Of a stretch of DNA of 43,199 nt, positions 26,058 to 33,354 are shown piece by piece. The position numbers and the translations under genes were made by a program. A model generated the notes under the pieces. It searched no databases, had not been told where the DNA came from, and was given only the letters and a program-made list of their open reading frames with translations. Each line of letters begins with the position of its first letter. Positions within the stretch are counted from its first letter, which is position 1. Origin of the DNA: Aeromonas enteropelogenes (lineage in GTDB: Bacteria; Pseudomonadota; Gammaproteobacteria; Enterobacterales; Aeromonadaceae); assembly GCF_000819845.1 (NCBI RefSeq), contig NZ_CDCG01000018.1, forward strand, positions 384,868-428,066, read 5' to 3'.

Positions 26058-27169
26058 CCCTGAATGATCTGTTCCAGGGCTTTCGTCAGCCCCAGGTGAT
26101 CCGCGCCCTCGCAACCCAAATCACCGAGCTTGCAAAAGATCTGCCCGAACCGCTGCGGGTGATGGAGGTGTGCGGCGGCCATACCCACACCATCATGAAG
26201 TACGGCCTGCACCAGCTCTTGCCGGCGAACATCGAGTTCGTTCACGGCCCCGGCTGCCCGGTCTGCATCATGCCCAAGGAGCGCATCGATCAGGCCATGG
26301 CGCTGGCTCGCGAGCCCAACGTCATCCTGGTGACCCTGGGGGACATGATCCGGGTGCCGGGCTCCAGGGGTTCCTTGGCCCAGCAGCGGGCCAAGGGGAG
26401 CGATATCCGCCCCGTCTATGACCCCCTCGATGCCCTGCGCATCGCCAAGGAGAACCCGGACAAAACCGTGGTCTTCTTCGCCATCGGGTTCGAGACCTCC
26501 ACTCCCATGACCGCCGCCTTGCTGGCGGCCGCCGAAGCTGAGGGGATTGAGAACCTGCTGTTTCATATCAACCATGTGCTGGTGCCCCCCGCCATCCACG
26601 CCGTGATGGCCGACGGGGTGGCCCGGGTCAACGCCTTTATTGGCCCCTCCCATGTCAGCGTCATCACGGGCGCCGATATCTATCTGCCCATCGTGGAGCG
26701 CTATCAGGTACCGGTAGTGGTGAGCGGCTTCGAGCCGGTGGATGTGATGGAGGCGCTCTTGATGATGGTGCGCCAGAAGGTGGAGGGACGCTGCGCCCTC
26801 GAGGTGCAATACAGCCGGGCCGTCACCGCCAGCGGCAATCAGGCGGCCCAGCGGCTGGTCGAGCGCTATTTTGAGACCCGCGAGCACTTTCGCTGGCGGG
26901 GCCTGGGGGATATCAACGCCTCCGCCCTGCGTCTGCACGATGACTTCGCCAGGCGTGATGCGGAGCGTCATTTCCAGCTTGATCAGACACCCATCGATGA
27001 TCACAAGGCGTGCCAGTGCGCCGATATCCTGCGCGGACTGGCCAAGCCAAACCAGTGCAAGGTCTTTGGTCGTGGCTGCACCCCGACCCAGCCCATGGGC
27101 AGCTGCATGGTGAGCTCGGAGGGGGCCTGCAATGCCTATTACCGATATATGGGGATCCAATCACGATGA
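26051..27169 (+). CDS. hypD: hydrogenase maturation scaffold HypD
   Basis: Fe-S protein on which, with HypC, the Fe(CN)2CO group is built. The 372-residue product has the conserved motifs MEVCGGHTHTIMKYG, VHGPGCPVCIMP and GFETSTPMTA, and a C-terminal Cys cluster (CQCADILRG...CKVFGRGCTPTQPMGSCMVSSEGAC) that holds the Fe4S4 site. It starts seven bases before the hypC end. Its TGA overlaps by four bases (ATGA) the ATG of a 30-codon frame placed before hypE. Confidence 0.97.
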   Translation: MLTLNDLFQGFRQPQVIRALATQITELAKDLPEPLRVMEVCGGHTHTIMKYGLHQLLPANIEFVHGPGCPVCIMPKERIDQAMALAREPNVILVTLGDMIRVPGSRGSLAQQRAKGSDIRPVYDPLDALRIAKENPDKTVVFFAIGFETSTPMTAALLAAAEAEGIENLLFHINHVLVPPAIHAVMADGVARVNAFIGPSHVSVITGADIYLPIVERYQVPVVVSGFEPVDVMEALLMMVRQKVEGRCALEVQYSRAVTASGNQAAQRLVERYFETREHFRWRGLGDINASALRLHDDFARRDAERHFQLDQTPIDDHKACQCADILRGLAKPNQCKVFGRGCTPTQPMGSCMVSSEGACNAYYRYMGIQSR

Positions 27170-27258
27170 GAGAGAGTCAGTTAAGCCACGGCGGTCGTGT
27201 GAGCGGTCGAGATGAACCCGTCTGTTTCGTCAATCTTGTGGAGAGCCAGCCCCGATGA
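27166..27258 (+). CDS. 30-codon frame duplicating the start of hypE
   Basis: Begins MRESQLSHGGRVSG; hypE itself begins MREIQLSHGGGGVE. In the first 30 bases the two copies match at 25. The frame overlaps hypD by ATGA at its start and hypE by ATGA at its end, so ribosomes could be passed through it. After the shared start it diverges (DEPVCFVNLVESQPR) and stops. It is best read as the remnant of an 89-base tandem duplication of the hypE 5' end; whether it is translated or matters is unknown. Confidence 0.55.
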   Translation: MRESQLSHGGRVSGRDEPVCFVNLVESQPR

Positions 27259-28259
27259 GAGAAATTCAACTTAGCCACGGCGGTGGCGGGGTGGAGATGA
27301 ATCAGCTGATAAACCAGCTCTTCTTCCACCACTTTGGCAACGAGATCCTGCTGCGCGGCGAAGATGCCGCCCTGCTGCCGGTGGAGGGCCCCGTTGCCTT
27401 CACCACCGACAGCTTCACCGTCTCGCCGATTTTTTTTGAAGGGGGCGATATCGGCAAGCTGGCCATCGCCGGCACGGTCAACGATCTGGCCATGATGGGG
27501 GCCAAGCCGGAATACCTCAGTTGCAGCTTTATCATCGAGGAGGGCCTCCCTTACGCCGACCTCGCCCGCATCGTGGAATCCATGGCCCGGGAGCTTGCCA
27601 AGAGCGGTGCCCGCATCGTCTGCGGCGACACCAAGGTGGTGCCCAAGGGGGCGGCGGACAAGATCTTCATCAACACCAGCGGGGTCGGCAGCTTCCCGCT
27701 GCCAGAACAGAGCCGGGGCATTTCGGTGCGCAATATCAAGGCCGGTGACGCCATCCTGGTGTCGCGGGATATCGGCAGCCACGGCGCCTGCATCCTGATG
27801 GCCCGCGACGCCCTGCAGCTGGGATCTGATCTCAAGAGCGACTGCACCACCCTCTGGCCCCAGGTAGAGGCGCTACTGAACGCGGGCTTCACCCCCCACG
27901 CCCTGCGCGATGCCACCCGTGGCGGCCTCGCCGCCGTGCTCAACGAATGGAGCAGCGCCTCCCAGGTGGCCATCGAGCTGGAAGAGTCCGCCATTCCGGT
28001 CTGCGATCCGGTGCGCGGCCTGTGCGAGCTCTACGGCTTCGAGCCCTATGATCTCGCCAACGAGGGGACCATGGTGTTGGCCCTGCCCGCCGAGCAGGCG
28101 CAAGACGCCTTGGCCATCTTGCAGCAATTCAACCCCTCCGCCAGCCAGATTGGCGTGGTTCAGACCAGCGCGCAGCACAAGGTGATCCTGAGCAACCCCT
28201 GGGGCAGCCGCCGTTATCTGGAGCTGCCGCAAGGGGAACTGCTCCCGCGGATCTGTTAA
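27255..28259 (+). CDS. hypE: hydrogenase maturation protein HypE
   Basis: Dehydrates the carbamoyl group received from HypF to a thiocyanate on its C-terminal Cys, then donates CN to HypC-HypD iron. The 334-residue product belongs to the PurM-like ATP-binding family (FTTDSFTVSPIFFEGGDIGKLA, GDTKVVPKG). It ends LPRIC, giving the required terminal Cys334. Its ATG overlaps the stop of the 30-codon frame that duplicates its own beginning. The hypA start is nine bases after its stop. Confidence 0.97.
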   Translation: MREIQLSHGGGGVEMNQLINQLFFHHFGNEILLRGEDAALLPVEGPVAFTTDSFTVSPIFFEGGDIGKLAIAGTVNDLAMMGAKPEYLSCSFIIEEGLPYADLARIVESMARELAKSGARIVCGDTKVVPKGAADKIFINTSGVGSFPLPEQSRGISVRNIKAGDAILVSRDIGSHGACILMARDALQLGSDLKSDCTTLWPQVEALLNAGFTPHALRDATRGGLAAVLNEWSSASQVAIELEESAIPVCDPVRGLCELYGFEPYDLANEGTMVLALPAEQAQDALAILQQFNPSASQIGVVQTSAQHKVILSNPWGSRRYLELPQGELLPRIC

Positions 28260-28268
28260 GGAATCCCT

Positions 28269-28610
28269 ATGCACGAAATGTCTCTGGCCATGGCCGCCAT
28301 CGATCTGGCGGCCGAGCAGGCTACCCAGCGGGGCTTTCACAAGGTCACCGCCCTCTGGCTCGAGATCGGCAGCTTCTCCTGTGTCGATCAGAGCACCATC
28401 GCCTTCTGTTTCGAGGCCGCCGCCAAGGGGACCGTCGTCGAGGGTGCCCGCCTGCATTTTCAGCACAAGACGGCCGAAGGTTGGTGCTACGACTGCAGCA
28501 AGACGGTGCAGCTCAGCGAGCGGGGCCAGCCCTGCCCCGACTGTGGCGGATACAAGTTACGCGTCGCGCAGGGCGATAGCCTGCGCATCACCGATATCGA
28601 GGTAAGTTGA
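28269..28610 (+). CDS. hypA: nickel insertion protein HypA
   Basis: Nickel metallochaperone that works with HypB to load Ni into hydrogenase large subunits. The 113-residue protein starts MHEMSLA, with His2 as nickel ligand. A structural zinc site is formed by Cys73/Cys76 (CYDC) and Cys89/Cys92 (CPDC). No hybF paralogue is present beside hyb, so HypA may serve both enzymes. It ends one base before the hypB ATG. Confidence 0.96.
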   Translation: MHEMSLAMAAIDLAAEQATQRGFHKVTALWLEIGSFSCVDQSTIAFCFEAAAKGTVVEGARLHFQHKTAEGWCYDCSKTVQLSERGQPCPDCGGYKLRVAQGDSLRITDIEVS

Positions 28611-28611
28611 A

Positions 28612-29757
28612 ATGTGTAGCGTATGCGGATGCGGCCAGGCGCGGATCGCCGGTCACGAACATGAACACGACCATGAGCACCATCACGACCATGCTCACTC
28701 CCACCACCATGAGCACGATCATCGCCATAGCCATGGCGACCATCACGAGCATGATCACGGACAAGATGCACCGCGCACCCTGATCGTTCACCACCACTAC
28801 CACCATCAGGGGGATGTCCATCACCACTACCACGGTGTGCACTTCCCCATGGAGCCGGTGCCTCATGATCATGGCCACGAGCACACCCATGATCACCCTC
28901 ACAACCATCACCATGATCATGCTCATCTGCACCATCATGCCCACCCCCATCAACATGATCACGCACACAGCCACTCTCATGAACATGAACATGAACATGA
29001 ACATGAACATGAGCATGAGCATGAGCATGAGCATGAGCATGAGCATGAGCATGAGCAGGGTGATCTGCACTACGGCAAGGGGGAAGCGGGACTGTCGGTG
29101 CCCGGTATGGGGCAGCGCCAGCTGATCGCCATCGAGATGGATGTGCTGGCCAAGAACAACCTGCTGGCAGCCCACAACCGCGAACACTTCGAAGCCGCCA
29201 ACCAGCTGGTGCTGAACCTGGTATCGAGCCCGGGCTCGGGCAAGACCACCTTGCTGTGCGAGACCCTGCGCCAGCTGGCGGGCAAGCGCCCCTGCGCCGT
29301 CATCGAGGGGGATCAGCAGACAAGCGCTGATGCCGATCGCATCCGTGCCACCGGTGTGCCCGCCATCCAGATCAACACCGGCAAGGGTTGCCATCTGGAT
29401 GCCAAGATGGTGCACGACGCCTGCCACCAGCTGCCGACCCTGGATGGCGGCGTCCTCTTTATCGAGAACGTGGGCAACCTGGTCTGCCCCGCCAGCTTCG
29501 ATCTCGGCGAGAAGTACAAGGTAGCGATCCTCTCCGTCACCGAGGGGGAAGAGAAGCCCCTCAAGTACCCGGACATGTTCGCCGCCGCCCAGCTGATGGT
29601 GATCAACAAGATTGACCTGCTGCCCTACGTGAGCTTCGATGTGGCCCGCTGCATCGAGAACGCCAAGCGAGTCAACCCCTATATCCAGGTGATCCAGGTG
29701 AGCGCCACCACGGGCGAAGGGATGGAAGCCTGGTTAAGCTGGCTGGCCAGTGCCTGA
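28612..29757 (+). CDS. hypB: nickel-handling GTPase HypB with very long His-rich region
   Basis: GTPase that delivers nickel with HypA. The 381-residue product is much longer than E. coli HypB (290) because residues about 14-147 are dominated by His, Asp and Glu, with some 60 histidines. MCSVCGCG at the N-terminus is the high-affinity nickel motif, and the GTPase P-loop GSGKTT is at 208-213 ([12 protein letters not shown]), followed by typical family sequence to the end. The His region probably buffers nickel, as in hypB genes from rhizobia. Within it, 12 Glu-His units are encoded by a hexanucleotide tract. It is the last gene before a strong terminator. Confidence 0.96.
   Translation: MCSVCGCGQARIAGHEHEHDHEHHHDHAHSHHHEHDHRHSHGDHHEHDHGQDAPRTLIVHHHYHHQGDVHHHYHGVHFPMEPVPHDHGHEHTHDHPHNHHHDHAHLHHHAHPHQHDHAHSHSHEHEHEHEHEHEHEHEHEHEHEHEHEQGDLHYGKGEAGLSVPGMGQRQLIAIEMDVLAKNNLLAAHNREHFEAANQLVLNLVSSPGSGKTTLLCETLRQLAGKRPCAVIEGDQQTSADADRIRATGVPAIQINTGKGCHLDAKMVHDACHQLPTLDGGVLFIENVGNLVCPASFDLGEKYKVAILSVTEGEEKPLKYPDMFAAAQLMVINKIDLLPYVSFDVARCIENAKRVNPYIQVIQVSATTGEGMEAWLSWLASA
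28981..29052 (+). repeat. hexanucleotide tract in hypB (5 GAACAT + 7 GAGCAT)
   Basis: Twelve contiguous six-base units encode (Glu-His)12. Five copies of GAACAT are followed by seven of GAGCAT, so each block is perfectly uniform. Slippage in steps of six would keep the frame and only change the number of His residues. Confidence 0.95.
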
Positions 29758-29790
29758 ACCGGTTAAACGCCGCCGATAACGGTAGAAAAC

Positions 29791-29823
29791 AAAAGAGGGA
29801 GGCTGATGCCTCCCTCTCTTTTA
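29791..29823 (+). terminator. rho-independent terminator after hypB
   Basis: Ten perfect pairs (AGAGGGAGGC / GCCTCCCTCT, loop TGAT) are followed by CTTTT. It ends the long selA-to-hypB transcript and faces the convergent nik genes. Confidence 0.9.
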
Positions 29824-29893
29824 TCTGCGCACCTTGCCAACGGTTCTCTCTGTCCAGAATGACCAGAGTCTCACACTCGCCCCCTCACCCTGG

Positions 29894-29913
29894 CCCTCTC
29901 CCCGGGGAGAGGG
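29894..29913. repeat. 20-base perfect palindrome, probable dispersed repeat
   Basis: CCCTCTCCCC is directly followed by GGGGAGAGGG with no spacer, within a CCCTCACCCTGG context. Such palindromes recur in gammaproteobacterial intergenic DNA. It lies between the convergent hypB and nikE ends and may also help stop minus-strand transcription, although it has no T run. Confidence 0.55.
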
Positions 29914-29926
29914 GGAACACGGCCAC

Positions 29927-30565
29927 TCAGGCCGCGTGATGGGCTCTTTGCTCTGCCACCGGCTGCTCCTCGCCAACCCGGATGATGCGATGGCAGATCT
30001 GGCGCAGCAGCGCCTGCTGATGGCTGAAGATCAGCATGCCAAGCCACCGGTTCTCGCACTCGCGTATCAGCTCGCGCCAGATCTGGCGTTGCAGCCTGGG
30101 ATCAAGCTGGGCGGTCACCTCGTCGGCGATCAGCAGCCGGGTGCGGGGATCGAGAGCCCGCAGCAGGGCGATACGGGCCAGCTCGCCGCCGGAGAGCTGA
30201 CCGGGCTTTCGGCCAAGCCATTCGGGTTTGACCAGAAAACGGGCCAGCATGGCCTCGTCGGGGCGCCACACATCCCACAGCGCCTGGCCCGTGCTGCGGT
30301 GGGGATTGAAGGTGAGCTCGGGGTGCTGGGGCACCAGCTGGATGGGGTGGTAGCCCTTCCATTGCCGTGGAATCGCCTTGCCATCGAGCAGCAGGGTCCC
30401 CTCGCTCGCCGGCTGCCAGCCCGCCAGCACCCGTCCGAGGGTGGTCTTGCCATGGCCGCTCGGGGCGGAAATCCCCACTCGCTCGCCAGCCTGGATGGTG
30501 AGGCTCATCGCCTGCCAGAGCGCGCGATCCCCCTGACGCACGGTCAGATCTCGTACTTCAAACAT
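29927..30565 (-). CDS. nikE: ABC transporter ATPase, NikE-like
   Basis: Second ATPase of a nickel/peptide-type importer. The 212-residue product has Walker A (GISAPSGHGKTTLG), a Q-loop (QLVPQHPELTFNPH), the signature LSGGELARIALLRAL and Walker B (LLIADEVTAQLD), then FSHQQ in the switch-His position. It is shorter than E. coli NikE (268), lacking a C-terminal extension. The ATG at 30565 overlaps the nikD stop (TGATG); upstream open sequence is in a nikD shadow frame. Naming as nickel-specific rests on the hydrogenase context. Confidence 0.82.
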   Translation of the reverse strand: MFEVRDLTVRQGDRALWQAMSLTIQAGERVGISAPSGHGKTTLGRVLAGWQPASEGTLLLDGKAIPRQWKGYHPIQLVPQHPELTFNPHRSTGQALWDVWRPDEAMLARFLVKPEWLGRKPGQLSGGELARIALLRALDPRTRLLIADEVTAQLDPRLQRQIWRELIRECENRWLGMLIFSHQQALLRQICHRIIRVGEEQPVAEQRAHHAA

Positions 30566-31353
30566 CAGGACGCCTCCGGCGCAGAAAAGAGCGCGTTGAA
30601 CTCCGGCAATGCCTGCCAGTGATCCCGCAGCATCTCGCTGCCCTGCCCCTGGCGCAGGTGGTGGCTGCTCAAGGTATCGCTCACCCGCCCCCGATGGAGC
30701 GCCACGATGCGATCGGCAAAGCGCGAGGCCAGCGCCAGATCGTGGGTAACCCAGAGGATGCCGCTGCCTTGGCTGGCGATCTCCCGCAACTGGGCCAGCA
30801 GCTGACAAGCCAGCTCCTCGTCGAGCCAGGCGGTGATCTCGTCCGCCAGGATAAAGCGGGCGCCGCTCAAGGCCGCGGTGCAGGCCAGGATGCGCTTGGC
30901 CATGCCGCCGGAGAGCTGGCGCGGATAGCGCGCCAGGGTCGCGGGGGGTAGCTGGTAGCGCGCAAGCTGCGCGCCAAGTTGCTCACGGGAACCGCGCTGG
31001 CCGCACAACCTGGCAGCACGGCCCAGCTGGCGCTCCACCGTCAGCAGCGGATTGAGGGCGCTCACCCCCTGCGGTACATAGCAGAGGGTGTGACCGCGCA
31101 GGCGGGCCCGACTCTCGTCGCACAGGGGATCGCCGTCGAGGGCAATGGTGCCGCGCATGCGCAGGTTGTCCGGCAGCAGGGTGAGCGCGCTTTGCAGCAG
31201 CAGGCTCTTGCCCTCACCGCTCCCCCCCACCAGCGCGACGATTTCGCCGGGGGCCAGTTGCAGGCTGATATCGGTCAGCAGCGGTCGCCACTGGCGCCGC
31301 CCCCACCAGGAGTAGTGGGCCGCCTCTATGGTCACCTTGTCGAAGGTCAGCAT
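30565..31353 (-). CDS. nikD: ABC transporter ATPase, NikD-like
   Basis: First ATPase of the importer. The 262-residue product shows Walker A (LVGGSGEGKSLLLQ), a Q-loop (YVPQGVSALNPLL), the signature LSGGMAKRILACTAAL and Walker B (FILADEITAWLDEE), with WVTHDLALASRFADR after it. It is separated from nikC by about 210 bases that hold a decayed copy of the nikC end. That spacing is unusual for this operon, whose other genes overlap or lie within 12 bases. Confidence 0.83.
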   Translation of the reverse strand: MLTFDKVTIEAAHYSWWGRRQWRPLLTDISLQLAPGEIVALVGGSGEGKSLLLQSALTLLPDNLRMRGTIALDGDPLCDESRARLRGHTLCYVPQGVSALNPLLTVERQLGRAARLCGQRGSREQLGAQLARYQLPPATLARYPRQLSGGMAKRILACTAALSGARFILADEITAWLDEELACQLLAQLREIASQGSGILWVTHDLALASRFADRIVALHRGRVSDTLSSHHLRQGQGSEMLRDHWQALPEFNALFSAPEAS

Positions 31354-31423
31354 CGTTTACTCCCAAAAACAGTTGGATGGTTGCCCTGCCGCCCCTTGAT
31401 CAGGGCAAGGCCGCACGGCGGGA

Positions 31424-31540
31424 TCAGCACCCCTCCCCCCCGAACCAGAGCCGCTGCAGGGCGCGCGAGTAACCTGATCGAACTGCAGCGCCAGCGACAA
31501 CATAATGAAACTGAGGAAGAGCGCCAACCAGACTGTGCTG
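31424..31540 (-). pseudogene. frameshifted duplicate of the nikC 3' end
   Basis: About 117 bases align with the nikC end at 31564-31680, displaced by 140 bases. Read on the minus strand it gives WLALFLSFIMLSLALQFDQVTRA; the nikC C-terminus reads WLALFPGLMLLLLVLLFDQATRALQ. Two extra bases after the TRA codons shift the frame, beyond which LQRLWFGG and a stop can be read. The divergence shows it is not a fresh duplication. It is probably a relic of recombination between divergent alleles. Confidence 0.8.
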
Positions 31541-31563
31541 ACGCCAGATGGCGGTATCAAATA

Positions 31564-32376
31564 TCAGCATGTATCCCCCCCAAACCAGAGCCGCTGCAGG
31601 GCGCGGGTGGCCTGATCAAACAGCAGCACCAGCAACAGCAGCATCAGACCGGGGAAGAGGGCCAGCCACCAGCCGCCCCCGGCGAGATAACGCAGGGCAT
31701 CGGCCAGCAGCAGACCCAGCGAGGCCTCGTGGGCCGAGAGGCCAAACCCGAGAAAACTCAGGGCGGCGCTGTGCAGCACAGCGTGGGGGAACATCAACAG
31801 GGTGCCGATAAACCACTGGGGCAAGAGTCCAGGCAGCAGGTGGGCCCGCCAGCGGCGCCAGGACCCCATCCCCTGGCAACGGGCCAGGATCATATAGTCG
31901 CTGCTGGCGATGCGCCGTGCCTCGGCGCAAAGAATGAGTGCCAGCTTGGGCCAGTGGGTCAGCGCCACCGCCAGGATCACCCCGCGCATGCCGCCCCCCA
32001 CGGTGAAGCAGATAAGGATCAGCAGCAGCATATGGGGCAATGCCAGCATGGCGTCGATGACCAGCCGCACCGCCACATCACAGCGCGGGTGAACCAGCGA
32101 GACACTCGCCGCCACCATGGCCAGCAGGCCGCTGCACAGGGCCGTGCCAAGACCAAGTTCGAGGCTGGTGAGGGTGCCCTGAAAGGCGCGTTGCCAAAGA
32201 TCCCGCCCCATTTGGTCGGTCCCGAACCAGTGAGCCAGCGACGGCGGCTGATGGCGGGCCAGCAGATCCATGGGCACCTCGTGGGCCGAAAGCCCCCAGC
32301 CGTAACCGGCCAGCAGCGCCAGGGCAACCAGCGCAAACCCCAGACGCAGCAAGGAGGGAAGCGGATTAAACAGCAT
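31564..32376 (-). CDS. nikC: ABC transporter permease, NikC-like
   Basis: Inner-membrane permease subunit. The 270-residue product has about six hydrophobic segments, an N-terminal motif HWFGTDQMGRDLWQRAFQGT typical of the OppC/NikC side of the family, and an EAA-type loop (ARCQGMGSWRRWRAHLLPGLLP). The start at MLFNPLPSLL (32376) overlaps the nikB end by eleven bases. A damaged second copy of its last codons lies downstream at 31424-31540. Confidence 0.85.
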   Translation of the reverse strand: MLFNPLPSLLRLGFALVALALLAGYGWGLSAHEVPMDLLARHQPPSLAHWFGTDQMGRDLWQRAFQGTLTSLELGLGTALCSGLLAMVAASVSLVHPRCDVAVRLVIDAMLALPHMLLLILICFTVGGGMRGVILAVALTHWPKLALILCAEARRIASSDYMILARCQGMGSWRRWRAHLLPGLLPQWFIGTLLMFPHAVLHSAALSFLGFGLSAHEASLGLLLADALRYLAGGGWWLALFPGLMLLLLVLLFDQATRALQRLWFGGDTC

Positions 32377-33343
32377 GCTCCCCCTCCCAACCGACATTCA
32401 TGCGTGCCACCAGCAGGCGGGCGGCACTGTTGCCCAAAAAAACCAGCAGGGTGCAAAAGAGCACTATCCCCATCAGCAGGGGGATATCCCCCCTCAGCCC
32501 CGCATCCACGGTGGCCTGACCTAGCCCCGGGTAGGCGAAGACCTTCTCCGCCAGCAGCGACCCGCCAATCAGCTCACCCAGCGAGGCAAACTGCAGGCAG
32601 AGGGCCGGGGTCAGGGCGTGGCGCAGCACGTGAAAGCGCAGCATGGGCCAACCGCCATCCCCTTGCGCGCGGGCGTAGCGAATAAAGTCGCTCTCCAGCA
32701 CCTCGGCCACCCGCCCCCGGGTGTGCAGGGCGATATTGCCAAGTCCCAGCAGGGTCAAGGTCGCCACCGGCAACACCAGATGCCTAGCTCGCATGGCCCA
32801 GTCCACCTCATCAGCCGACAGACCCGGGGTCCAGGCGCAGCAGACCGGAAGCCAAGGCCAGTGCACCGCAAACAGCGCCAGCAACAAGAGGCCGACCCAG
32901 AAGGTGGGCAGGGAGGCAAGCAGGTAAGCAAAACGGCAGATGAGGCGATCCGGCCAGCGGTTGAGGTAACGACCGGCGCACAGGCCCAGCAATATGCCCA
33001 GCGAGCCCGACAGCAACCAGGCACCCCCCAGCAGCAGGAAGGAGGCGGCAAAGCGACTGCCGATCACCTCACCCACAGGCGCGTTGTAGAGCATGGAGTA
33101 GCCCAGATCCCCCTTGAGCACCTGGGTAAACCAGTGCCAGTAGCGCAACCACAGGGGCTGATCCAGCCCCCAGCGGGCGGCGATGCGGGCGTACTGCTCG
33201 GGGGGCACGTGCAACAGATCGTTGCCGATATAGGCCTTGACGGGATCGATGGGGGAATAGCTCAGGAGCACGAAGGTCCCGAGCGATACCAGACACAGGA
33301 GCCCTGCCAGACGCAGCAGGGCTTTGCTCGCCATTTTCAGCAT
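32366..33343 (-). CDS. nikB: ABC transporter permease, NikB-like
   Basis: Inner-membrane permease of the OppB/NikB type, 325 residues from the chosen ATG at 33343 (MLKMASKALLRLAGLL). A start three codons later (MASKALL) is equally possible. Family motifs are SYSPIDPVKAYIG near the N-terminus, GDLGYSMLYNAPVGEVI, and the EAA loop region YARAQGDGGWPMLRFHVLRHALTPAL. It begins 11 bases after the nikA stop and overlaps nikC. Confidence 0.85.
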   Translation of the reverse strand: MLKMASKALLRLAGLLCLVSLGTFVLLSYSPIDPVKAYIGNDLLHVPPEQYARIAARWGLDQPLWLRYWHWFTQVLKGDLGYSMLYNAPVGEVIGSRFAASFLLLGGAWLLSGSLGILLGLCAGRYLNRWPDRLICRFAYLLASLPTFWVGLLLLALFAVHWPWLPVCCAWTPGLSADEVDWAMRARHLVLPVATLTLLGLGNIALHTRGRVAEVLESDFIRYARAQGDGGWPMLRFHVLRHALTPALCLQFASLGELIGGSLLAEKVFAYPGLGQATVDAGLRGDIPLLMGIVLFCTLLVFLGNSAARLLVARMNVGWEGEHAV

Positions 33344-33354
33344 GGCAAACGAAC

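Noticed and set aside
28981..29052. Repeats in hypB considered as a CRISPR-like array or a non-coding satellite
   Set aside because: Units are six bases with no spacers and encode Glu-His in frame within a known His-rich domain.
31357..31560. 67-codon frame between nikD and nikC considered as a real small gene
   Set aside because: Its first half is a degraded copy of the nikC C-terminus and the second half is out-of-frame sequence.
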